Below, piece after piece: positions 31,933-39,824 of a stretch of 64,000 nucleotides of DNA. Positions within the stretch are counted from its first letter, which is position 1. The number at the start of each line of letters is the position of its first letter. The stretch is from Pseudomonas yamanorum (GTDB lineage: Bacteria; Pseudomonadota; Gammaproteobacteria; Pseudomonadales; Pseudomonadaceae): assembly GCF_900105735.1 (NCBI RefSeq), contig NZ_LT629793.1, positions 2,542,001 through 2,606,000 on the forward strand, read 5' to 3'. The notes beneath the pieces are model-generated. The model was not told the origin of the DNA, did no database searches, and saw only the letters and a program-made list of their open reading frames with translations. Position numbers and translations under genes: made by a program.

Positions 31933-34463
31933 CAGTCGCTAGCCATATCTACAATTTGTTTAGCAACCCGCGTATGAAACTCGTCGCTCCCGATGTGCAA
32001 GCTCAGAGCAACGTAATTCAACTCTCCAAGCTTGACTGTGTCTACCCCTAAACCTGCAGTCTCTGCAACTTTTTGAGTTAACTGTTCAGCCAACTGTATT
32101 GAACCATACAAACTGTAAGGCAGCCCAATAAACGCTTCGACTGTACGCCAAACGAATACAAAATCGAGCACAACGGAGTTAGACAAGAATCTGGGAGTTG
32201 ACCAAATTGATATCAAACCAAGAGGGCGAGGTTCTCCCTTATCGTCTGGAACATGAGGAACGACCAAACATGCTCTACGAGTTGAGCGTGGCGCGTGAAC
32301 TTGCCGCACATACTTAGCCAAGTACTTACAATAAGCTAAAACCTGAGAATCCTTATCCAACTCTTTTCTTATCACTCCGCCTTCTAACAAAAGGACAGAA
32401 CTAGCGTACTCGTTCAAATTTTGCTTTTGACGAACAAGGTAGTCTGGGACCTTATCTTCTGAAGGATTAGTCAACTTTAACTTAAATGCTATTAGCTCTC
32501 TTTGCTCCTGCCCAGAATCATCTGTCGCCAACCGGACATCATTAGTCTTACGCAGGGTATCTACAATAAGCGGATACGCGACTCTCGCAGTGGTGCAAAC
32601 GATTCCCTCACTCTGTTCTAAAGGCACTGCTTTTACCATAGGGCGCTGTAACGAAGGTTCTTCGCCCCGGGCATCACTAGCGATAGTTACTGTACTTCCA
32701 TAAAAAGCCTGATAGGAAGTATAAAGACTTTCAAGAAACTCCTCATCGTTCTTTACCACTAAAACATTTTCGTGGAGACGCGTGGCTAGATCCTGAACCA
32801 CATTAGTAGTAAGGCCAGTAAGGCTAGCGATTTCGTCATTTGTCCATGACTCGGGATCCGTCAACCGTTTATAAATCTCGGTAGTTTCGACATCTTCGCC
32901 CCATATAATAATTTTTGAAGGTTTATTAGCTTTATCCAGTGCAGAAACGACCTGTGCCAGCGCCGCCTGCCAAAAATCGGGAAGCCCGCCACCCGTTTTA
33001 GGCCTAACGTCTACACGAACATGATCGATCAGAAAATCTTCCGGTAGTTTTCTGCCGCCGGGAGTTCTCGGAATCTGATCGAAGCCTATTTGAACCCCTA
33101 CGGCTATACCTTCGAATTTATTTAATTCACCGTTAGAAACTAAATTACCAAAATTCAAAGAACCGTCTACCTCTGCTTCAACTCCTCCCCAAATCGGTGC
33201 CCCATTGAATATGACCTCGCACAACCCAGAACTATCACTCCAGTTGAGCGCCAGTGTGTCATCTGAGACGTCAGACCAAGAATATTTAACAGCGGCTTGA
33301 GATAAGGCATGCAAAATAGCGACTGTAACTGCGCCTTGCGAAATTTCTGACGCAGGACCGGATCGTGTGAGCAGCGAAAGCTCGTCACATTCTTTAGTAA
33401 GATTTGCACCAAACCATGTCAAAACCGCAGAAACAGCATCATTAACTTTAGCCGGATCAGGTGGATTATCCGAGAGAAGGCTAACCTCTTTTACTATTAG
33501 ATTTAGGCGCTCGTCTGCGAAGCAGTTTTCAATCTTATTTCGACTTTTCGAAAGACACAACCCTAACTTCAGATAGTTACTCAACTTTGCTTGATAACTG
33601 TATTCATCATCAATGGCCGGCTGTCTTCTTTCAAAATTTATTGTACCGCGTCGCTTTTTCTTTTGAACAGTTCCATCTTTAGTAAGTTCTTCGCAGATGT
33701 CTTTTATTGAAGAAAGGTCACGAGTTATTTCATCCAAGCTTCTAGTAACAACCCCTGCGGTCATACCTATGCGAAAATCCTTAGCTCCGAAGCTAAACTC
33801 TGCAACACGATTCTTAAGCTCCCAAAGCCGGGAACTTACATCCATTGCCTGATCGCAAGGTAAAACCAACAAAAACTCATCACCCCCATCAATTAATGCT
33901 AGCCCACCTAAGTCTTTACACAGCTTATGCATCTCTCCATAAACGAGCCTGATCGCTTTATTGCCTTCGCTATGGCTTGATTGGTCATTCACATTTTTAA
34001 AATTATCTAAATCTATGTAAATTACGGAAAACTCAACAACTCCATGAAGAATAGACATTGGCAAGAGTGATTCCAATAGCATTTCTTCTGCATCGGATGC
34101 TTGCATGTTGAGTGCACCATGCTTCCGATATTCCCGCCCCCATACATCAACAAGCGCCGTTATGAGGTGATGAAGCTGTTGTTGAACACTGAGTTCGGTA
34201 GCCTGTGCAGAATCACCGACGTAAAGGGCGAGATCCGTTCCGACTCCATCTAGGCTATGTCTGATGGCAGGACTACCAGTGCATAGTCCCCACTCATATT
34301 CGACATCTAGGACTTTAACCTGCAAACCGATTTTATCTATTCCCAAATGACTTCCTAACGCTTCCAGCCGTTTCTCTAAATCATAAGGCGATATAAAAAA
34401 AGACTGAGCATCACTTCTCAATTTGAGTATCGGATCCTTTGCTGCGCGCATTTTACTAATCAT
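31932..34463 (-). CDS. GGDEF nucleotidyl-cyclase domain fused to a thymidylate-synthase-like domain
   Basis: This 843-residue protein has at least three parts. Residues about 140-240 are a GGDEF-type domain with the metal-binding strand YIDLDNFKNVND (Asp151) and an intact GGDEF (193-197), so cyclic dinucleotide or related synthesis is possible. Residues 280-600 are unassigned. Residues about 625-830 resemble thymidylate synthase: TRRACLVVPHVP, GLPYSLYGSIQL (780-791) and ALSLHI (819-824). At the place of the TS nucleophile (PCT in TS) the sequence reads EPRPL (744-748), so normal TS catalysis is not expected. It is coupled to the HAD gene (ATGA) and the methyltransferase gene (TGATG). The GGDEF call is firm; the TS-like call is moderate. 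Confidence 0.75.
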   Translation of the reverse strand: MISKMRAAKDPILKLRSDAQSFFISPYDLEKRLEALGSHLGIDKIGLQVKVLDVEYEWGLCTGSPAIRHSLDGVGTDLALYVGDSAQATELSVQQQLHHLITALVDVWGREYRKHGALNMQASDAEEMLLESLLPMSILHGVVEFSVIYIDLDNFKNVNDQSSHSEGNKAIRLVYGEMHKLCKDLGGLALIDGGDEFLLVLPCDQAMDVSSRLWELKNRVAEFSFGAKDFRIGMTAGVVTRSLDEITRDLSSIKDICEELTKDGTVQKKKRRGTINFERRQPAIDDEYSYQAKLSNYLKLGLCLSKSRNKIENCFADERLNLIVKEVSLLSDNPPDPAKVNDAVSAVLTWFGANLTKECDELSLLTRSGPASEISQGAVTVAILHALSQAAVKYSWSDVSDDTLALNWSDSSGLCEVIFNGAPIWGGVEAEVDGSLNFGNLVSNGELNKFEGIAVGVQIGFDQIPRTPGGRKLPEDFLIDHVRVDVRPKTGGGLPDFWQAALAQVVSALDKANKPSKIIIWGEDVETTEIYKRLTDPESWTNDEIASLTGLTTNVVQDLATRLHENVLVVKNDEEFLESLYTSYQAFYGSTVTIASDARGEEPSLQRPMVKAVPLEQSEGIVCTTARVAYPLIVDTLRKTNDVRLATDDSGQEQRELIAFKLKLTNPSEDKVPDYLVRQKQNLNEYASSVLLLEGGVIRKELDKDSQVLAYCKYLAKYVRQVHAPRSTRRACLVVPHVPDDKGEPRPLGLISIWSTPRFLSNSVVLDFVFVWRTVEAFIGLPYSLYGSIQLAEQLTQKVAETAGLGVDTVKLGELNYVALSLHIGSDEFHTRVAKQIVDMASD

Positions 34464-35434
34464 GCCTTCCGTGTCCTTCCGAATAATCGTTGGGCGCGCC
34501 GAACAATTTCGAGCACCTCAATTGCGGCGTTACCTGCACCTTGATTAGAGTAAAACTTACTTGATGCCCTTGCTGCATCAGATGAGTTTTTCACACTTAC
34601 ACTTATTCCTGCCCATGATAATAGCTCAACATCATTGTCGTTATCGCCAACCGCGAGTACATTTTCGGGCAGAATGCGATATCTATCGCAGAGAACTTTT
34701 AATCCAATTGCCTTGGAAGATTTTTCCGGCCGAATTTCTACATATGTAGATCCACTTGCAGTGACCGAAATCCCTGACACGCTGGACAACGCGTTGACTA
34801 GCGCTATTTTCTGCTCGCTCAACGTGGCGCTCATCAATGCCGCAACCACTTTGTCACTAGCAAGATTCATATCCGAAAAAAGCTTTACTGGCATGCCATT
34901 GAAGTCCCTTTCTGGCTTGCTCTGAGGCGCCCCTACATAAAAAACACTTTCAATAGATGAAAGATCATTTATCAGCTTTGCCTCAGGGTCTACCGTATAT
35001 ATAAATAACGAAACGCTAGACAGGCCTTGTACTATTTTCAATATTTGAACAATAGAACACTCTGATATCTTTGTATGAGTGACCAAACTTTCGCTTTCCG
35101 GCTCAATAACAACGCTACCATTATATAAAACTAACGGAACTCGATTAAACCCTCCTAGCTGCTTAACTGTTGGAGACACGCCGGTAAGAGTTCTGCCTGT
35201 AGCGAGAGTCAATCGAACATTTCTACTCGGACCGCTCAGCAACCCAAACAAATGGATGAGGCGTTCGCCCAAGACTTCGCGCGGGCTAGATATAAGCGTT
35301 CCATCCAGATCAAAGGCTATGAGTTTTACCCGAGCAAACGGAAGTAGCTCCTGAGGGTTACAAAGAGCGTCGGGTAGGCAGCGAGGATCACTTGTTAATG
35401 ATGAAGACATGATGCATTTGCTGCCTTGTGCCAT
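34460..35434 (-). CDS. Cof-type HAD-superfamily phosphatase
   Basis: The 324-residue product has HAD motif I IAFDLDGTL (42-46 DLDGT), the Cof-type ATGRT (78-82), a capping domain, and motif IV AVGDNDNDVELL (263-268). Such enzymes hydrolyse sugar phosphates or nucleotides such as FMN and PLP. In this operon a nucleotide substrate is plausible but inferred. Start choice is open: the ATG at 35434 overlaps the upstream methylase by 47 bp, and a second ATG at 35410 overlaps by 23 bp; neither has a strong ribosome site. The stop overlaps the next start as ATGA. Confidence 0.85.
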   Translation of the reverse strand: MAQGSKCIMSSSLTSDPRCLPDALCNPQELLPFARVKLIAFDLDGTLISSPREVLGERLIHLFGLLSGPSRNVRLTLATGRTLTGVSPTVKQLGGFNRVPLVLYNGSVVIEPESESLVTHTKISECSIVQILKIVQGLSSVSLFIYTVDPEAKLINDLSSIESVFYVGAPQSKPERDFNGMPVKLFSDMNLASDKVVAALMSATLSEQKIALVNALSSVSGISVTASGSTYVEIRPEKSSKAIGLKVLCDRYRILPENVLAVGDNDNDVELLSWAGISVSVKNSSDAARASSKFYSNQGAGNAAIEVLEIVRRAQRLFGRTRKA

Positions 35435-36392
35435 TAGTCGACTGATATCCTAAAGCAGGAATTTCATGTACCTTGAGAGTACCCTGCGTGACCAGAGCTC
35501 GCTCTAACTCATTTAGGCAAATATGAGCTCCATCTGCGTATTGCACCACCAAGCGTTCCCAACTAACGGAGTTAATAAGATCCAAGAGATAAGGCAACCT
35601 CATTGCATTTCTTATTTGGCTGCCCATTGTCGAACGTACAACAGGCTGTCCACATTTGCTATTTGAATCAACTGAAACCTCTTCGAACTTAGCCAGAGTT
35701 TCAGGAAGATGATAATATCTAGAATAATCTCGTCCATTATAGGGAGGATCAAGATAAAGGACCTCGAACGCCTTATCACTTAGATAATTAAGGGCATCAC
35801 CTCTTACCGCTACCCCTCTAGGCCCTTCGACAAATCCCAGATACCATTCAAAACTGAATGTTTTCAATGCCTTCCTGTCCCAATTTTTCAAGTAGGCATA
35901 ATAGGTGCCCGCCGTATTCGCAACAGCATCCATACTATTCAACAAGGAAGCGATCAGAAACTTTTCTTCATCAACATCAATAAGCTCAAGAGTTTTCCAA
36001 GACTTAATCTCTAACCAAACAGCGCTTATTTTTGCTGCATTCTCGGTCGTAAAAAAACCACGTACTTCTGCGTACTCTTTTACAAACCAACTCTCATCAG
36101 AACAAAGAGAATTCAGATGAATTAACAAACCCTCTTGCGAACTCACGCTTAGAAACTTCCTAACTCTGCTGAAGTTCGGCAGAGCATCACAAACTAATCT
36201 TACGTGCTGAAATGCATTGGGGAAATGCAGCAAATCGCAGGCTGTGACTAAACACCCTCTTTTTTTGAATTCAGCGCCGATATTACCGAGCCCCCCGAAT
36301 GCATCCGCAACGGTGGCATTTTTATAGCCATCTAAAGCTATATCAGCAACAACCGGCGCCGTTGAGGCCTTAGACCCGAAATATCTAAACAT
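35388..36392 (-). CDS. D12-class DNA adenine methylase
   Basis: The 334-residue product begins almost directly with the D12 core: YFGSK (4-8), motif I VADAFGGLGNIGAEF (28-42) and DPPY (215-218) followed by NGRDYSRYYHLPETL. This last segment is closely similar to the larger methylase in the same operon, so the two are paralogous in their catalytic motif. It is the first gene of the five-gene operon. No restriction endonuclease gene is visible, so either an endonuclease is unrecognised or methylation serves another purpose. Confidence 0.87.
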   Translation of the reverse strand: MFRYFGSKASTAPVVADIALDGYKNATVADAFGGLGNIGAEFKKRGCLVTACDLLHFPNAFQHVRLVCDALPNFSRVRKFLSVSSQEGLLIHLNSLCSDESWFVKEYAEVRGFFTTENAAKISAVWLEIKSWKTLELIDVDEEKFLIASLLNSMDAVANTAGTYYAYLKNWDRKALKTFSFEWYLGFVEGPRGVAVRGDALNYLSDKAFEVLYLDPPYNGRDYSRYYHLPETLAKFEEVSVDSNSKCGQPVVRSTMGSQIRNAMRLPYLLDLINSVSWERLVVQYADGAHICLNELERALVTQGTLKVHEIPALGYQSTNGTRQQMHHVFIINK

Positions 36393-37245
36393 TCAATAAC
36401 TCGTTTTTTATAGCCTAATCGCTATAGCACAAAAATTCTCCCATCGTACCATATTCGACGGAAGGCCTACCTGATCCAGACAGGATTCCATCAAGGCTCC
36501 CGAAGATAAGTCGGTGGACATTGGTGATCACCGTGGCCCCCTGACCTTCACCTCGCAACCTATCGATACTCTCTCTAGGTATGGCCTGAAAAAGCCAGCC
36601 CTTGAAATATTCACCCCAGCAATCCTGCGGGTTACAGAGCGACTGCTTTGCAAATTCAGGGCTTTTTCAGATGATCCGTAGGGACGTTGAGTAGCATTTC
36701 CGCATCTAGGGACTCTATTTATTCAAACCGTGATGCGGGATGGCAGCTGATGCCCCGATCGAAACTGATTTTCAGGTCAGCACATCGCGCTTCGTTTTGG
36801 CTGTCCTAGGCTGAGGGGGAAGGAATTCAGGCGGACAGCACATCTATGCACTCGGAGCGTTGGGCAAGTCTCTCAGCGGGAAACTGAAACTCCCTGCTGA
36901 CCTCCGCTCCATTTCTATGAGACATCGTCGCTCCGCCCTAATGAAAGAAAATAAATGCCCCACAACGCTTCGGTACATTTGAGTTCAGCAGATAAAAAGC
37001 AACCTGTTACCCCATCTCGGCATCGTTTGCCGCTTAGGAATGCTTTAAAAGTCCATCTGCTTTGCGCAGCCACCTCTGTTTTCAATGAGCTCTTAACAGA
37101 AAAAACATAGAATCACACAGAATGACGGGATCCTTAAATATGAATCCAGCGATGGTGAAAAGATTTAGAGCGGTATTCCTATCGGTATTCCAACAAGAAT
37201 TCATATCTGATCAATCTATTTTAAATCAACAACATACTAAGTTGA
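36393..37245. other. 850-bp right-end region of the island without genes
   Basis: This stretch precedes the five-gene operon and must contain its promoter. No frame here looks like a real protein. Short segments (for example AAAAAGCC at 36588-36595 and GGGCTTTTT at 36660-36668) look like scattered inverted repeats, possibly remains of insertion sequences, but I cannot identify an element. Confidence 0.4.
37172..37191. repeat. Right integrase arm-site pair
   Basis: GGTATTCC occurs at 37172-37179 and 37184-37191, with the same 12-bp period as the pair next to the integrase at the left end. This supports 37.2-37.3 kb as the island boundary. Confidence 0.6.
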
Positions 37246-37267
37246 TTCAGATTACCCCGGCCCACCA
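37246..37267 (+). repeat. attR: degenerate copy of tmRNA 3' end
   Basis: TTCAGATTACCCCGGCCCACCA aligns with the tmRNA terminus at 19 columns. A second CACCACCA at 37277-37284 directly abuts the next hairpin, so the exact junction lies between 37246 and 37284. Confidence 0.6.
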
Positions 37268-37283
37268 TATACGAAGCACCACC

Positions 37284-37306
37284 AAAACCCGCCTTGTACG
37301 GGTTTT
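37284..37306 (+). terminator. Probable original ssrA terminator, now beyond the island
   Basis: AAAACCCG (37284-37291) pairs with CGGGTTTT (37299-37306) and is followed by GTTGTTTCT. No gene precedes it now. It is best explained as the chromosomal terminator of ssrA, displaced by the insertion. Confidence 0.6.
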
Positions 37307-37443
37307 GTTGTTTCTGGGCTCCTGAAAACACACCGCCGAATGAACCTTCGGATTTTTCCCGCAAGACATCGCGCCCTTGGTGAACTGGTGCTCATCAATC
37401 GACACGACTAGCCTTGAAACGTCGCTGCAAAATCAGCGACCGG

Positions 37444-37620
37444 GTTTAGCAGCTCGGTTAATATCAAGGCATGCAATGCCACCATCTGTCCAAGCGAAGC
37501 ATCGTGCGTCCGCTTGTCCACGTTATGGCGGCTGTGCGTGGGGCACTTTCGAGTGCGCTGGGTTCCTTGATTCCTGGTCTGCTAACCCGCGTACGGTCGC
37601 CACCCTTTTCGTTTAGCAGC
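37444..37620 (+). other. Structured leader region upstream of the DUF6124 gene
   Basis: A GCACT-ttcg-AGTGC hairpin with UUCG tetraloop (37543-37556) is followed by a GGGTT/AACCC stem (37560-37564, 37584-37588). The decamer GTTTAGCAGC is repeated at 37444-37453 and 37611-37620. Together these suggest a structured 5' leader or small RNA ahead of the gene at 37658. Confidence 0.35.
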
Positions 37621-37657
37621 GATGTCTGGCGACTCCACCAATCAAGGAGTTGCACTC

Positions 37658-37951
37658 ATGAAAAAGAACAGTCCCAATCCTCCGAGCCCGAGCCAATCCT
37701 GCACGGATATCTTCTGCATCGCTCAAGGCATCGACCCAGAAACCCTGCTCGTACAGGCCTGCGAAACCCTCGTCTCACTAAACGCGCTTACTACTGACCT
37801 CGCTTTCGAACTTGACGGAGCCTTTCGCCATAAACTTCTGGCCACCCAGCAATTGAGCGTCCTGGGTGAGTTGCTGGTAACTCGCGCACTGGACATTCTT
37901 GTGCCAACAGCAGACTCGAAAACGCAGGGAAGGACAGCTTCCGAGTATTAA
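37658..37951 (+). CDS. DUF6124-family protein
   Basis: The 97-residue product starts MKKNSPNPPSPSQS and contains GIDPETLLVQACETL and TDLAFELDGAFRHKLLATQQLSVLGELLVTRALD, the pattern of a small helical family common and multicopy in pseudomonads (annotated DUF6124 or DUF3077). AAGGAG lies before the ATG at 37658. Its function is unknown. It lies just outside the island. Confidence 0.8.
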   Translation: MKKNSPNPPSPSQSCTDIFCIAQGIDPETLLVQACETLVSLNALTTDLAFELDGAFRHKLLATQQLSVLGELLVTRALDILVPTADSKTQGRTASEY

Positions 37952-38129
37952 AAATAGCGACTCAGCAGGAAAGCGCCAAAAAGTAACCAAAGGGTGAGCG
38001 GGTTATTTTCTTCGAAAATAAATCCGTCACCTTTTTCTATTGAGGATGGTTGTGATACTTCTCCATCCCGTGCCCAGCACAGCTCCACCTCAATTCGCCT
38101 CTATCAGACAACCGGAAGTCCGATACCTC

Positions 38130-39158
38130 ATGCTCAAGCCCTGTTTATTCCTGGCCCTCGCCACGCTCTCCACGCTCGCCAACGCCGACCTCGCTGGGGT
38201 CTGGCAAGGCTCGCTCGGCAAGACGACGATCACCGCCTGTTTCAACGCCGCGCCCAACACCGGCGGGAGCTACTACTATCAGCGCTTCCTGACACCGATC
38301 CAGCTCACCCAGGAAACACCCGATGCTCCCTGGGTCGAAGAAGGCAACAGCGGTGTCTGGCAATTGGAGGTGCCACAGGGCGACTCGCTCAAGGGCGTCT
38401 GGAGCAAAACCAAGGGCGGCAATCCACTGTCCCTGGCATTGCAGCGCGTGGCAACGCCGCCCGAAGGTTGTGCCAGCGATGCGTATAACGCTCCCATGGA
38501 AGCCGCGCCCCTACCGGTCAAGACGCAGAAGCAATCCTTCGCCGGGCACAGCTACCAGCTAAAGACCCAAGGCGCCCAGGTGACGCTCAAGCTTGAGGGC
38601 GACAGCCCGGCAATTCAGAAGATCAACCGGCAGTTGGCGAGCCTGGCGATCAGCGCCGATGGTCAAGCCGACTACTTCAGCGAACGACGTGAATACCTGG
38701 GGCGCAACGGCGCAGCCTATACCAGCGAAATCAGCGTCGAACCCACGTACTGGTCATCCCAGTGGATCACCGTCAGGTTTTACCGATGGGCCGCCGGTAC
38801 GGGCGCCAGGGGTATCAGTTGGGGGCTGCATTCCTGGAACCTGCAAACCGGCGAGAGCGTCGATCCATGGACTTGGCTCGGCGGGCACCAGGAATGGTAT
38901 GACGCTTACTCCGGCCATCTGAAACTGCCCGCTACATTCAGCGCCTGGCTGGAGAAGCAAACCACCACCGATGAAGGTTGCCCGGCGATCACCAGTTACT
39001 CGAGCTTCGACCTGAGCTTCGACACTCAAGGCATGAAGCTGTCGACACCGGCCAATGGCGACGGTTGCGACAATGACCTGAGCTTCACCTGGGAGCAGTT
39101 GGCGCCTGTTTTGTCGGCCAAGGGTAAAGCCGCACTTGCCAGCTTGAAGATGCCTTGA
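38130..39158 (+). CDS. Exported protein with RsiV/DUF3298-like C-terminal part
   Basis: The 342-residue product from the ATG at 38130 has a signal peptide (MLKPCLFLALATLSTLANA). The N-terminal part (AGVWQGSLGKTTITACFN) looks like a small beta domain; the C-terminal part (EISVEPTYWSSQWITVRFYRWAAGTGARG...GLHSWNLQTGESVDPWTWLG) has the rhythm of DUF3298/RsiV domains. It is probably periplasmic or surface-attached. It ends directly at the GTG of the next gene (TGAGTG), suggesting an operon. Confidence 0.7.
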   Translation: MLKPCLFLALATLSTLANADLAGVWQGSLGKTTITACFNAAPNTGGSYYYQRFLTPIQLTQETPDAPWVEEGNSGVWQLEVPQGDSLKGVWSKTKGGNPLSLALQRVATPPEGCASDAYNAPMEAAPLPVKTQKQSFAGHSYQLKTQGAQVTLKLEGDSPAIQKINRQLASLAISADGQADYFSERREYLGRNGAAYTSEISVEPTYWSSQWITVRFYRWAAGTGARGISWGLHSWNLQTGESVDPWTWLGGHQEWYDAYSGHLKLPATFSAWLEKQTTTDEGCPAITSYSSFDLSFDTQGMKLSTPANGDGCDNDLSFTWEQLAPVLSAKGKAALASLKMP

Positions 39159-39713
39159 GTGCATAACCATCACGCGATGGTGCAGATGCTGATCGGGGGC
39201 GATCCTTTGCGCTGGCACTTGCTGGACGTCGTCCGCGCCCTCGCGCTCCCCGATTGCTGGATCGGCGCCGGCTTTGTACGTAACGCCGTGTGGGATCACC
39301 TGCACGGTCGCGCGCTATCGCCACTGACGAGTGACGTCGACGTACTGTGGTTCGACCCCACCTGCACCAACCCCAGCGAAGACCGCCGCCTCGAAGCCCT
39401 GTTACATGCAGCAGAACCTTCCATCGACTGGTCCGTTAAAAACCAGGCCCGCATGCACCTGCGAAACGGCGATGCGCCCTATCGCGACGCCAGCGATGCC
39501 ATGCGCTTCTGGCCGGAGACCGCCACCGCAGTCGCCGTCAGAAGAACCGCAGCGGACGTATGCGAAGTTTCAGCGCCACTTGGCCTGGAGGACTTGTTCA
39601 ATCTGCAACTCAGGCCCACCCACCGCTTTGTCGAAGAGAAACACGCCATTTACCAACAACGCATCACCTCCAAACGCTGGCTAACCCATTGGCCACTGCT
39701 GAAACAACCCTGA
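39159..39713 (+). CDS. Nucleotidyltransferase-family protein
   Basis: The 184-residue product contains WIGAGFVRNAVWDHLHG and TSDVDVLWFDP, the Gly-x-x-Arg-Asn and Asp-x-Asp motifs of the NTP_transf_6 (formerly DUF925) branch of the polymerase-beta fold. The substrate is unknown. The GTG start at 39159 abuts the previous stop; an ATG six codons later (39177) is an alternative. Confidence 0.8.
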   Translation: MHNHHAMVQMLIGGDPLRWHLLDVVRALALPDCWIGAGFVRNAVWDHLHGRALSPLTSDVDVLWFDPTCTNPSEDRRLEALLHAAEPSIDWSVKNQARMHLRNGDAPYRDASDAMRFWPETATAVAVRRTAADVCEVSAPLGLEDLFNLQLRPTHRFVEEKHAIYQQRITSKRWLTHWPLLKQP

Positions 39714-39824
39714 CCCCACAAAAACCTCACACTCATTCACGAATTATTAAGAATCCCCCTCGTATACTCACCGATTGCCCGGACTGTTCCCCCGAACGGT
39801 CCCCTGCCCCGGTAGCCAGAATCC

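Larger units (their letters stand above)
21262..37267. mobile_element. Genomic island integrated in ssrA (about 16 kb)
   Basis: The element starts right after the tmRNA CCA and contains a P4-type integrase next to the attachment site. It ends at a degenerate copy of the tmRNA 3' end. Pairs of GGTATTCC with identical 12-bp period occur near both ends (21375/21387 and 37172/37184), as expected for integrase arm sites. Base composition changes to AT-rich in the cargo part (28.3-36.4 kb). It holds no conjugation or capsid genes, so it is a small integrative or satellite-like island and may depend on another element to move. Confidence 0.85.

Noticed and set aside
36580..36800. Possible insertion-sequence remnant before the island's right end
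   Set aside because: There are short inverted segments but no transposase fragment or clear terminal repeats, so no element is claimed.
37122..37325. 67-codon frame crossing the right island boundary
   Set aside because: It spans the degenerate att site and terminator, has no ribosome site and encodes no recognisable protein.
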